The notes beneath the pieces were generated by a model. It saw nothing but the letters and a program-made list of their open reading frames with translations. It was not told the DNA's origin and did no database searches. Positions 8,625 to 19,987 of a stretch of 64,000 bases of DNA are shown piece by piece (the first letter of the stretch is position 1; every line of letters begins with the position of its first letter). Source of the DNA: Duganella sp. Root336D2 (GTDB lineage: Bacteria > Pseudomonadota > Gammaproteobacteria > Burkholderiales > Burkholderiaceae_D). Made by a program: the position numbers and the translations under genes. The DNA lies in NCBI RefSeq assembly GCF_001425005.1, contig NZ_LMDB01000035.1, positions 355,028 to 419,027 of the forward strand. Direction: 5' to 3'.

Positions 8625-10646
8625 ATGGCCGCCGATCCCTACCGCTACTTCCGCATCGAGGCACGCGAGCTGCTGGAGCAGCTCAACGCCGGCGTGCTGG
8701 CGTTGGAAGGCGCTGCCGGAACCAGCGAGGCCGTGGCGCGCCTGCTGCGCCTGGCCCATACCCTGAAAGGCGCGGCGCGCGTGGTGCGCCAGGCGGAGAT
8801 CGCGGACCTGACGCACCGCGTCGAGGACTGGCTGGCGCCGCTGCGTCCGGGCGGCATGGCTCTGGCGCGCGAGCAGGCCGACCAGGTGCTGGCAGCACTG
8901 GACCGCATCGGCGCCTTGCTCGAACAGTTGCCGCGGCCCGATGCGCCCGCCCCGGCACCGGTGGTGCAGGCCGGCATTGCGGTGGCGCCCGCCGCTGCGC
9001 CCCAGGCGTCTGCTCTGCCGCCAGCCCCGCCGCGCCTGGCGCGCGCCGACCTGGTGGAAGTGGACAGCCTGCTGGAAGGGCTGGGCGAGATCGGCAGCGA
9101 GCTGGAAGGCCTGCGCCAACTGGCCTCCCAGCTGGAGGCGGCGGCGCGCGTGCCGCTGCTTGCGCCCGGCCTGGCGCGCCAGCGCCTGGCGCAGATGGAG
9201 CGCGGCCTGGCCGGCGGTATCGAGCGCATCGACCGCGAGCTGCGCCAGGCGCGCGATGCCGCCGAGCGTTTGCGCCTGGTGCCGGCCTCCAGCATGTTCG
9301 GCGTGCTGGAACGGGCGGTGCGCGATGCGGCGCAGGGCCAGGGCAAGCAGGTGGCGTTGGAAGCGGCGGCCAGCAGCTTGCGGCTGGAAGGGGAAGTGCT
9401 GGAACTGGTGCTGGGCAGCCTGGTGCAACTGGTGCGCAATGCGGTGGCGCACGGCATCGAAGCGGCGCCGGAGCGGCGCGCTGCAGGCAAGCCGGCGGGC
9501 GGGCGCATCACGCTGGCGGCCGGGCGGCGCGGCACGCGCGCCTGGTTCCGCTGCGGCGACGACGGGCGCGGGGTGGACCTGGCGGCGGTGCGCGCCGTGC
9601 TGGCGCAGCGCGGCGAAGCAGCCGCCGACCTGGCTGCACTGGGCCCCGGCCACCTGCTGGCGCGCCTGTTCGAGGGCGGTATTTCCACCCGCAGCACGGT
9701 GTCCGAACTGGCCGGGCGCGGCGTCGGTCTGGACGTGGTGCGCGACGCCATGGCGCGGCTGGGCGGCAGCGTGCAAGCGAGCAGCGGCCCGCATGGCACC
9801 GTGGTCGAGCTGTTGGTGCCGATGTCGCTGGCGGCGCTCGACGTGCTGATGGTGGAAGCGGAAGGCCGCCTGCTGGCATTGCCGCTCGATGCAGTAAGGG
9901 GCGCGGCGCGCGTGGCGCCAGGCCAGGTACTGGCCGGTGCCGAGGGCGACGCCATCGAGTTCGGCGGCCAGGTGCTGCCTTTCCGGCCGCTGGCGCTGGG
10001 CATGGGATCAAGGGCCGCCATGCAGCGTGCCGGGCATGCCTGCAGCGCCGTGGCGCTGGCGCCGGCGCAGGGTGCGGCCAGTGCGCTTGGCGTCACGCGG
10101 CTGGCCGGCATCGACAGCGTGGTGCTGCTGGCGCCGCCGCCGCTGGCGGCGGCCGAGGCCTGCGTGCTGGGCCTGTACCTGGACGATGCCGGCGATCCCG
10201 GCCTGGTGCTCGATCCCGACCATCTGGCAGCGGCGCTGGCGGCGCACGCGCGGCGCGACAGCGCGGCGCCCGGGCCCGACAAACCGATCCTGGTGGTGGA
10301 CGATTCGCTCACCACCCGCATGCTCGAGCGCAGCATCCTGGAGGCGGCCGGCTACCGCGTCGAGCTGGCCGCCTGCGCCGAGGAAGGCCTGGCGCTGGCC
10401 GCGCAAAACGACTACGGCCTGGTACTGGTCGACGTGGAAATGCCGGGCATGGACGGCTTCACCTTCATCGAACAGGTGGGCGCCGACCCGCTGCTGCGCC
10501 ACCTGCCCTGCATCCTGGTCACTTCGCGCGACAGCCCGGCCGACCGCGCGCGCGCGCAGCAGGCCGGGGCGCGCGGGCACATTATCAAAGGCGAGTTCGA
10601 CCAGGCGCAATTCCTGCGCCAAGTCGGGGAACTGGTGCTGCCATGA
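8625..10646 (+). CDS. CheA-type histidine kinase with fused receiver (WspE-like)
   Basis: A 673-residue hybrid CheA. Order: Hpt domain (phospho-accepting His45 in the AHTLKGAAR motif), Pro/Ala linker (about 105-140), dimerisation helices (about 145-255), HATPase (N box near 270, GRGVGLDVV near 365), CheW-like regulatory domain (about 400-530), and a C-terminal receiver with Asp603 in LVDVEMPGMDG. Autophosphorylated kinase would pass phosphate to its own receiver, to the CheB, and probably to receivers of the downstream hybrid kinase. The start ATG at 8625 is 13 bp after the receptor stop, the largest gap between genes in this operon. The stop overlaps cheB by 4 bp. Confidence 0.92.
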   Translation: MAADPYRYFRIEARELLEQLNAGVLALEGAAGTSEAVARLLRLAHTLKGAARVVRQAEIADLTHRVEDWLAPLRPGGMALAREQADQVLAALDRIGALLEQLPRPDAPAPAPVVQAGIAVAPAAAPQASALPPAPPRLARADLVEVDSLLEGLGEIGSELEGLRQLASQLEAAARVPLLAPGLARQRLAQMERGLAGGIERIDRELRQARDAAERLRLVPASSMFGVLERAVRDAAQGQGKQVALEAAASSLRLEGEVLELVLGSLVQLVRNAVAHGIEAAPERRAAGKPAGGRITLAAGRRGTRAWFRCGDDGRGVDLAAVRAVLAQRGEAAADLAALGPGHLLARLFEGGISTRSTVSELAGRGVGLDVVRDAMARLGGSVQASSGPHGTVVELLVPMSLAALDVLMVEAEGRLLALPLDAVRGAARVAPGQVLAGAEGDAIEFGGQVLPFRPLALGMGSRAAMQRAGHACSAVALAPAQGAASALGVTRLAGIDSVVLLAPPPLAAAEACVLGLYLDDAGDPGLVLDPDHLAAALAAHARRDSAAPGPDKPILVVDDSLTTRMLERSILEAAGYRVELAACAEEGLALAAQNDYGLVLVDVEMPGMDGFTFIEQVGADPLLRHLPCILVTSRDSPADRARAQQAGARGHIIKGEFDQAQFLRQVGELVLP

Positions 10647-11694
10647 AGCGCCTGCGCGTGCTGGTGGTGGAAGATTCGCTGACCATGCGCCGCTTCCTGT
10701 GCGAAGCGGTAGCCGCCGATCCCGGTTGCGAATTGGTGGGCGAGGCGGACAACGGCAAGCGCGCCATCGAGTTGTGCCAGGAATTGCGGCCGGATGTGAT
10801 TTCGCTCGACATGATGCTGCCGGTGATGAGCGGCCTGGCCGCAACTGAATTCATCATGGCTTACGTGCCGACGCCGATCCTGGTGGTGTCGGCCTCAACC
10901 AACCGCGGAGAACTGTTCAAGACTTACGAGGCGCTGGCAGCCGGTGCCGTGGACGCGATAGAGAAGCCGCGCGCCGATGAAGACAGCGCAAGCTGGTGCG
11001 CCCACTATATCGCCCAATTGCGCCTGATCGCACGGGTACGCGTATTGACCCATGTACGCGGCCGCCTGCAAGCGGGCGACGTCGCGCCGCCGCGCGCCGC
11101 GCTGCCCGCGCCGGCATCGGCCACGCTGCCGCGGGTGGCCGCCATCGGCGCCTCCACCGGTGGACCGCGCGCCGTGGTGCAGGTGTTGCGCGGCATCCCG
11201 TCCGGCCTCGGCTTGCCGCTGCTGCTGGTGATCCATATCGGAGAGCCTTTCGGCAGCGCCTTTGCCGACTGGCTGGACGGCCAGACGCGGCATCGGGTGC
11301 GTCTGGCACGCGACGGCGAAGCGCTCGACCCGGGCGCCGTGTGCGTGGCGCCGCCGGGCCGCCACCTGCGCCTGCGCGGGCGGCGCCTGCAGCTTGAAGA
11401 CGGGCCGGAACGCCATTCCTGCAAGCCTTCGGTGGATGAATTGTTCGAATCGCTGGCACGCGAATGCGGCGCCGCCTGCGCCGCCGCGCTGCTGACCGGC
11501 ATGGGCAGCGATGGCGCCGTGGGCTTGGCCGCCATCCGTGCAGTTGGCGGCACCACCATCGCCCAGGATGAAGCGACCAGCGTGGTGTACGGCATGCCGC
11601 GCGAAGCGGCACGCCTGGACGCGGCACAGCGCATCCTGCCGCTGGGGGCCATCGGCCCGGCGCTGGCCGCTACCGTAACCACGGGAGTCATGGC

Positions 11695-11698
<4 letters not shown>
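10643..11698 (+). CDS. CheB-type receptor methylesterase (WspF-like)
   Basis: A 351-residue response regulator plus methylesterase. The receiver has phospho-acceptor Asp56 (ISLDMMLP); the esterase domain has the nucleophile Ser171 in IGASTGG, a His in the VIHIGEPF segment and the Asp of LTGMGSDGA, so the catalytic triad is intact. It removes methyl groups from the receptor when phosphorylated, and in Wsp systems loss of this enzyme locks signalling on. The catalytic-His segment reads VIHIGEPF rather than the common VQHMPEGF type. Both ends overlap neighbours by 4 bp, so it is within one tightly coupled operon. Confidence 0.92.
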
Positions 11699-14537
<2,839 letters not shown>

Positions 14538-14553
<16 letters not shown>

Positions 14554-14903
14554 TCATTGAAGATTCGCCGGCGAATATGGAGCTGGCCACGGTGCTGCTG
14601 TCGAGCGCCGGGCATGAGTTGTTCCATGCCGACCGCGCCCGGCCCGGCATCGAGATCGCCCGGCAACAGTCCCTGGACCTGATCCTGATGGATATCCAGA
14701 TGCCCGAGATGGACGGCATCCAGGCCGCCGGGATCCTGCGCGCCGACCCGCGTACGCAAGCCATCCCGCTGGTGGCCCTGACGGCGCTGGCCATGAAGGG
14801 CGACCGCGAGCGCCTGATGCAAGCCGGCTTCGACGCCTATATCGAGAAGCCGATCGACTACCGCCAGTTCCTGGTGCAGGTAGCGCAACTGACCGTGCGT
14901 TAG
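14538..14903 (+). CDS. Single-domain response regulator (DivK/CheY-like)
   Basis: A 121-residue lone receiver with all key residues: acidic pair in IIEDSPAN, acceptor Asp in LILMDIQMPEMDG (about residue 54), the Thr of ALTA and the Lys of IEKP. The Asn after the acidic pair (DSPAN) is typical of DivK-like receivers that take phosphate from hybrid kinases. It lies last in the operon, overlapping the hybrid kinase by 16 bp, and is likely that kinase's diffusible output or phosphate sink. It has no output domain, so downstream partners cannot be deduced. Confidence 0.9.
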
Positions 14904-14970
14904 CGTACTTACTCTAAAACAATCGCGGTACCGCTGACATAATCGGGCTCCAGACTATAAAGGAGACGTC

Positions 14971-15792
14971 ATGAACATGCCAGCACTGGAAACAGTCGCC
15001 ATCAGCGTAGAAGCCCACATCGCCACCGTGCGACTGAACCGGCCGGAGAAGTTGAACGCCATGAACCTGGCCATGTGGCACGATATCCGCAGCGCATTCC
15101 GCTATGTGGACGACACGCCCGGAATCCGCGTCGCCGTGCTGGAAGCTGAAGGCAAGGCCTTCACGGCGGGCATCGATCTGCAGATGATGATGGGCCTGGG
15201 CCAGCAGATCCAGGACGACTGCGATGGCCGCATGCGCGAATCGCTGCGCCGCATCATCCTTGATCTGCAGGACACCCTGACCAGCCTGGAACGCTGCCGC
15301 AAGCCGGTACTGGCGGCAGTGCATGGCGCCTGCGTGGGCGGCGGCATCGACCTGATCACCTGCGCCGACATGCGCTACTGCTCGGCGGACGCCTGGTTCT
15401 CGATCAAGGAAATCGATATCGGCATGACGGCCGACGTAGGCACCTTGCAGCGCTTACCGCGCCTGGTCGGCGAAGGCATGGCGCGCGAACTGGCCTACAC
15501 CGCGCGTAAAGTGGATGCGGCGGAAGCGAAGGAAATCCGCCTGGTCAACCGCGTATTCGAATCGCCGCAAGCGCTGCGTGAAGGCGTGCGCGCGATTGCC
15601 GCCGGGATTGCCGCCAAGGCTCCGCTGGCCGTGCGCGGCGTGAAAGAGATGATCACTTACGCGCGCGACCATTCGATTGCCGACGGCCTCAATTACAACG
15701 CCACCTGGAATGCGGCCATGCTGATGTCGGCCGACCTGCAGGAAGCCATGATGTCCGGCATGGCCAAGCGCGCGCCGGCGTTCAAGGACTGA
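14971..15792 (+). CDS. Crotonase family, dienoyl-CoA isomerase-like
   Basis: A 273-residue enoyl-CoA hydratase/isomerase superfamily member. The oxyanion-hole segments are FTAGIDL (about residue 55) and the GACVGGGIDLITCADMR block (about 117). The following KEIDIGMTADVGTLQRLPRL stretch closely matches delta(3,5)-delta(2,4)-dienoyl-CoA isomerases (ECH1 family), including the acidic residues that family uses for proton shuttling. It probably shifts double bonds during beta-oxidation of unsaturated fatty acids. It is monocistronic: AAGGAGACGTC (14957-14967) lies just before the ATG, and upstream is the end of chemosensory operon 1. Substrate is inferred from family only. Confidence 0.87.
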   Translation: MNMPALETVAISVEAHIATVRLNRPEKLNAMNLAMWHDIRSAFRYVDDTPGIRVAVLEAEGKAFTAGIDLQMMMGLGQQIQDDCDGRMRESLRRIILDLQDTLTSLERCRKPVLAAVHGACVGGGIDLITCADMRYCSADAWFSIKEIDIGMTADVGTLQRLPRLVGEGMARELAYTARKVDAAEAKEIRLVNRVFESPQALREGVRAIAAGIAAKAPLAVRGVKEMITYARDHSIADGLNYNATWNAAMLMSADLQEAMMSGMAKRAPAFKD

Positions 15793-15928
15793 CAGGCATC
15801 CCGTCAGCGGCCAGCCTTGCCGGCCTTTTGCCGCTCCTCCCACTTTGCATGTTCACTGTCGTAAGTGGAAAACTCTTCGCGCCGGGCGCCTGCGGCTGCT
15901 GTCCTCCTTGCCCGGCAAGCCCGGTGCA

Positions 15929-16765
15929 ATGTGGCGACGCCGCGTGCTGCTGCGGCTGGCCCTGGTCGCCACGGCCCTGCTCTTGCCGCTGCTTGCCGGG
16001 GCGATACTGTCGCACGCTGCAGTGGGCGAAACAGCTTTCATGGCCGGCGCCGCGCTGCTTTACCTTGCCTTCTGGTGCGGCGTGGCAGCCTGGGGGGCGG
16101 CGCTGGCGCGCAGCGCGGCAGCAGGTGCCGCATTATTGCTGGCCGCCTTCGTACTGTTCGCGCTGGTGCTGCCGACTGGCGTCAACGCCATGCTGGAACG
16201 CGCAGTGCCGGTCGTCCAGGGCGCGGAATTGGCGCTGGCGCAGCGCCAGGCCGTCCATACGGCATGGGACAAGCCGCGGGAAGAGACGATGCAGCGCTTC
16301 TTCCGCACGCATCCGGAGTGGAAAGATGCGGCGCCACTGCCGGAAGGATTCCACTGGAAATGGTATTACGCGATGCACCAGGCCGGGGATGACATGGTGT
16401 CGGGCCAGGCAGCGCTATACCGCCAGGCGCTATGGTCGCGCGAAGTATGGACGCGCAATGCAGGCCTGGTGCTGGCGGGGGTAAACGTGCAGGTTCTGCT
16501 GCACCGGCTGGCCGGCACCGACATGGAAGCGCGGCAGGCTTACCTGGATCGCGTCGCGGCCTACCACGAGCGTGTGCGACGCCACTTCTATCCTTACGTC
16601 TTCAATGACAAGCCCTTCGGCCCCGCGGACTTCGCACGCCTGCCGGTCTACTCGCCTGCGAGCGGGAACGGCATCCCGCCCTGGCCGCTGGCCGCCGCAC
16701 TGGCGGCGCTGGCCGCAGCAACCCTGCTACTGGGCCTGCGCCAAACCGCCCGCGTAGCCGGCTAA
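15929..16765 (+). CDS. N-terminally truncated DUF3526-like ABC permease, possible gene remnant
   Basis: About 278 residues with three close membrane helices at the N-terminus (about residues 5-100), a periplasmic-looking stretch rich in W, H and R (about 110-250) and a final helix (about 255-275). The order and the FYPYVFNDKPFGPADFARLP segment resemble the C-terminal part of DUF3526 ABC-2 type permeases, which are usually 430-480 residues long with another helix and soluble domain in front. No ATPase partner gene is nearby. There is no good ribosome-binding site before the ATG at 15929, and the 136 bp upstream hold in one frame a short stretch (near 15870) that could be decayed upstream coding sequence. 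I think it is a remnant, but a shortened working gene is not excluded. Confidence 0.5.
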   Translation: MWRRRVLLRLALVATALLLPLLAGAILSHAAVGETAFMAGAALLYLAFWCGVAAWGAALARSAAAGAALLLAAFVLFALVLPTGVNAMLERAVPVVQGAELALAQRQAVHTAWDKPREETMQRFFRTHPEWKDAAPLPEGFHWKWYYAMHQAGDDMVSGQAALYRQALWSREVWTRNAGLVLAGVNVQVLLHRLAGTDMEARQAYLDRVAAYHERVRRHFYPYVFNDKPFGPADFARLPVYSPASGNGIPPWPLAAALAALAAATLLLGLRQTARVAG

Positions 16766-16777
16766 GCCGCAAATCAA

Positions 16778-16814
16778 AATGTCCACCTTGGGGTCAGGAA
16801 CGAATGTGGACATT
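16778..16814. repeat. Single 37-bp palindromic repeat unit
   Basis: One copy of the AATGTCC...GGACATT element, in the orientation that reads TTGGGGTCAGGAACG on the plus strand. It lies between the convergent DUF3526-like gene (ends 16765) and orn (ends 16826), where it may serve as a barrier or termination aid. Confidence 0.9.
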
Positions 16815-16825
16815 TCTTGCAGCAA

Positions 16826-17413
16826 TTACAGCTTGATGAAGTTCTCGCGGTAGTACTTCAGTTCTTCGATCGACTCGATGATGTCGGCCAGCGCGGTGTG
16901 TTTTTGGGCTTTCTTGAAACCGGCCACCATTTCCGGCTTCCAGCGGCGGCCCAACTCCTTCAGGGTCGAGACGTCGATATTGCGATAGTGGAAGAAGGCC
17001 TCGAGCTTCGGCATGTACTTGACCATGAAGCGGCGGTCCTGGCCGATGGTGTTGCCGCACATTGGCGATTTGCCGTTCGGCACCCATTGGCGCATGAAGG
17101 CGATCAACTCGGCTTCGGCCTGCGCTTCGCTCACGGTCGACGCTTTCACGCGGTCGATCAGGCCGGAGCGGCCGTGGGTGCCCTTGTTCCAGGCGTCCAT
17201 CTTGTCCAGCGTCTGGTCCGACTGGTGAATCGCCAGCACCGGGCCTTCGGCCAGCACGTTCAGGTGCATGTCGGTGACCACCATTGCCACTTCAATAATG
17301 CGGTCGGTCTCAGGTTCCAGGCCGGTCATTTCCATATCGACCCACACCAGGTTCATCTCATTCGGGCGCTGTGGGCTGGCCGGGGTTGCTGGGGTGTCGT
17401 TCGCTTGTGACAT
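16826..17413 (-). CDS. orn: Oligoribonuclease
   Basis: A 195-residue DEDDh 3'-5' exonuclease. The acidic residues appear in VWVDMEMTGLEP (about residue 24), in the CGNTIGQDRRF block (about 124) and in the final HTALADIIESIEEL segment with the catalytic His. Orn degrades RNA fragments of 2-5 nucleotides and finishes off pGpG, the breakdown product of cyclic di-GMP, which is relevant to the diguanylate cyclase encoded at 32681. The N-terminus carries a roughly 18-residue Pro/Ala-rich extension before the conserved core. It is divergent from the M48 protease gene, with 58 bp between the start codons. Confidence 0.96.
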   Translation of the reverse strand: MSQANDTPATPASPQRPNEMNLVWVDMEMTGLEPETDRIIEVAMVVTDMHLNVLAEGPVLAIHQSDQTLDKMDAWNKGTHGRSGLIDRVKASTVSEAQAEAELIAFMRQWVPNGKSPMCGNTIGQDRRFMVKYMPKLEAFFHYRNIDVSTLKELGRRWKPEMVAGFKKAQKHTALADIIESIEELKYYRENFIKL

Positions 17414-17471
17414 AATTCTCTCTAAGACAATATAAGGCAGGATTAATCCGCCATTTTCTCACAGGCACAGA

Positions 17472-18743
17472 ATGTATTCACACGCGTTTTCGTTTTTGTT
17501 CGTTGCTTTTTTAACATTAACCCTGGTGGTGCGCTTCTGGCTCGCCTCGCGCCATATCCGCCATGTGCTGCAAAACCGCGCCGCCGTGCCTGCCGATTTC
17601 GCAGAAAGAATCCCGCTGGCCGCCCACCAGAAGGCTGCTGATTACACCATTGAGCGCACCAAACTCGGGCTGCTCAGCATGATGGTGTCCAGCATTGCGC
17701 TGATCGGCTTTACCCTGCTCGGTGGCCTGCAATGGCTGTCGGCTACCCTGTTCAACGCCACTGGCGGCGGCATGACTTACCAGCTTGGGCTGATCATCGC
17801 CTTCGGCCTGGTGTCGGGCCTGATTGACCTGCCGCTGGATTACTACCGCCAGTTCACGCTGGAAGAGCGCTTCGGCTTCAACAAGATGAGCAAGCGCCTG
17901 TTCTTCATTGACCTGCTCAAAGGAGTGGGCATCGCTGGCGTGATCGGCCTGCCGCTGGTGTGGGTCATCCTGGTACTGATGGAAAAATCGGGCAGCCTGT
18001 GGTGGCTGTATGCCTGGTTCGTGTGGTGCGGCTTCCAGCTGCTGGTGATGGCGCTCTACCCTAACCTGATTGCACCGCTGTTCAACAAATTCACGCCGCT
18101 GGCCGACGAATCGCTGAAACAGCGTATCGAGGGCTTGATGAAGCGCGTCGGTTTCGCATCCAAGGGCTTGTTCGTGATGGACGGTTCCAAACGCAGCGCG
18201 CATGGCAATGCCTACTTCTCAGGTTTCGGTGCGGCCAAGCGCATCGTGTTCTACGACACCCTGGTATCCAGCCTGTCGCCGCAGGAGGTTGAAGCGGTGC
18301 TGGCGCATGAACTGGGCCACTTCAAGCTGAAACACATCATCAAGCGCATCGTGGTCATGTTCGGCCTGTCGCTTGGCTTCCTTGCCTTGCTGGGCTACCT
18401 GAAAGGCCAGCTCTGGTTCTACACCGGCCTGGGCGTGAACCCGATCATCGTGCCCGGCCAGGCCAACGACGCACTGGCGCTGCTGCTGTTCATGCTGGTG
18501 CTGCCGGTATTCACCTTCCTGTTTGGCCCATTGACCTCGCTCAGCTCGCGCAAGCACGAATTCGAGGCCGATGCCTTCGCCGCCAAGCATACCGACGCGC
18601 GCGACCTGGTGTCGGCGCTGGTCAAGATGTACGAGGATAATGCCTCGACCCTGACCCCTGATCCGCTGCACTCGGCCTTCTACGATTCGCACCCGCCCGC
18701 CAGCGTGCGGATCCGTCAACTCAATCTGGCGGTATCCCAATGA
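17472..18743 (+). CDS. M48 family membrane metalloprotease (Ste24/CAAX-type)
   Basis: A 423-residue integral membrane zinc protease of the Ste24 type. There are about seven hydrophobic helices, the first at residues 2-22. The zinc motif HELGH spans His279-His283 and the third ligand is in the KHEFEADAFAAKH segment (about residue 358). It probably cleaves membrane or lipid-modified proteins and acts in envelope quality control. The final residues sit on a phhB overlap: its stop and the next start overlap by 4 bp (ATGA), so protease, phhB and rsgA form one operon. Confidence 0.92.
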   Translation: MYSHAFSFLFVAFLTLTLVVRFWLASRHIRHVLQNRAAVPADFAERIPLAAHQKAADYTIERTKLGLLSMMVSSIALIGFTLLGGLQWLSATLFNATGGGMTYQLGLIIAFGLVSGLIDLPLDYYRQFTLEERFGFNKMSKRLFFIDLLKGVGIAGVIGLPLVWVILVLMEKSGSLWWLYAWFVWCGFQLLVMALYPNLIAPLFNKFTPLADESLKQRIEGLMKRVGFASKGLFVMDGSKRSAHGNAYFSGFGAAKRIVFYDTLVSSLSPQEVEAVLAHELGHFKLKHIIKRIVVMFGLSLGFLALLGYLKGQLWFYTGLGVNPIIVPGQANDALALLLFMLVLPVFTFLFGPLTSLSSRKHEFEADAFAAKHTDARDLVSALVKMYEDNASTLTPDPLHSAFYDSHPPASVRIRQLNLAVSQ

Positions 18744-19081
18744 CAGCGAATATCCACACCGCGGCCGATTTGCGCGCCCTGCGCTGCAGCCACCAGACGC
18801 AGGCCCTGGATGCAGCCGAAGCGCTGCGCCTGTGCCAGCTGCTCGATGGCTGGAGCATGGCCAGCGGCAAGCTGGTGAACACCTTCGGCTTCAACAACTA
18901 CTACGAGACCATGGCTTTTGTGAATGCGCTGGCCTACATCTCCCATCGCGAAGACCATCACCCTGAGCTGGTGGTGGGCTACAAGACCTGCCAGGTGCGC
19001 TATGACACGCACTCGGTGAACGGCTTGTCGATCAACGATTTCATCTGCGCCTCCAAGGCCGATGCACTGGGCCAGGCATGA
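18740..19081 (+). CDS. phhB: 4a-hydroxytetrahydrobiopterin dehydratase
   Basis: A 113-residue pterin-4a-carbinolamine dehydratase. The active-site region HREDHHPELVVGYKTCQVRYDTH (here about residues 70-90) carries the conserved His pair and the PELVV block typical of the family. The enzyme recycles the pterin cofactor of aromatic amino-acid hydroxylases and is often found without them. Both ends overlap neighbouring genes by 4 bp. Length is normal for the family. Confidence 0.93.
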   Translation: MTANIHTAADLRALRCSHQTQALDAAEALRLCQLLDGWSMASGKLVNTFGFNNYYETMAFVNALAYISHREDHHPELVVGYKTCQVRYDTHSVNGLSINDFICASKADALGQA

Positions 19082-19977
19082 GCAAGGGAACCAAACGAAC
19101 CGGCACCATCATCGCAGCCCACGGTCGCCACTACCTGGCGGAAGCGGAGGGCCAGCGCCTGCAATGCGTCACGCGCGGCAAGAAGACCAATGTGGCAGTG
19201 GGCGATTTCGTCGACCTGACCCTGACTTCGCCCGACCAGGCGGTGATCGACAAGATCCAGGAGCGCAAGACGCTGCTGTACCGCTCCGACCAGTACAAGT
19301 CCAAGCTGCTGGCAGCCAATGTAGACCAACTGTTCATCGTGGTCGCGACGGAACCAAGTTTCTCGGACGACCTGGTGTCGCGCGCCCTGGTGGCGGCGGA
19401 GGCGGCCGGCATCCACGTGCGCCTGCTGCTGAACAAGGTCGACGTGACCGAAATGCTGGAACATGCGCGCAAGCGCCTGCAGGTGTATTCGGCCATGGGC
19501 TATGAGGTGATCGAAGTGTCGGCTACCGGCCAGCCGGAGCAGACCGGCGCCACCCTGGCGCCGCTGCTGCAGGGGCACTCCTCGATCCTGATCGGCCAGT
19601 CCGGCATGGGCAAATCGTCCCTGATCAACATCCTGGTGCCGGACGCCGATATCGCCACCCGCGAAATCAGCGAGGCGCTGGATACCGGCAAGCACACCAC
19701 GACCTTCACCCGCCTGTACCACGTGGGCCCCGATTCAAGTGTGATCGATTCGCCGGGCTTCCAGGAATTCGGCCTGTACCACCTGAGCGAAGGCATGCTG
19801 GAACGGGCCTTCCGCGATTTCCAGCCCTATCTGGGCGCCTGCCGGTTCTACAACTGCCGGCACCTGAGCGAGCCGCAATGCGCGGTACTGGAGGCTGTCG
19901 GCGAAGGCAAGATCGCGAAAATGCGGCATACGCTGTACGGCCAGCTGTTGCACGAGTCCTCGCAAACGCTTTATTGA
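19078..19977 (+). CDS. rsgA: Ribosome small-subunit-dependent GTPase A
   Basis: A 299-residue GTPase with circularly permuted motifs: G4 NKVD starts at Asn119, the P-loop GQSGMGKSS starts at Gly173, and G3 DSPGFQEFGL follows near residue 223. An N-terminal OB fold precedes the GTPase domain, and a C-terminal zinc knuckle holds CRFYNCRHLSEPQC (about 258-271). RsgA assists late maturation of the 30S subunit. It is the third gene of the M48-phhB-rsgA operon and is followed 10 bp later by a histidine kinase gene. Confidence 0.95.
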   Translation: MSKGTKRTGTIIAAHGRHYLAEAEGQRLQCVTRGKKTNVAVGDFVDLTLTSPDQAVIDKIQERKTLLYRSDQYKSKLLAANVDQLFIVVATEPSFSDDLVSRALVAAEAAGIHVRLLLNKVDVTEMLEHARKRLQVYSAMGYEVIEVSATGQPEQTGATLAPLLQGHSSILIGQSGMGKSSLINILVPDADIATREISEALDTGKHTTTFTRLYHVGPDSSVIDSPGFQEFGLYHLSEGMLERAFRDFQPYLGACRFYNCRHLSEPQCAVLEAVGEGKIAKMRHTLYGQLLHESSQTLY

Positions 19978-19987
19978 CGGGACGCCG

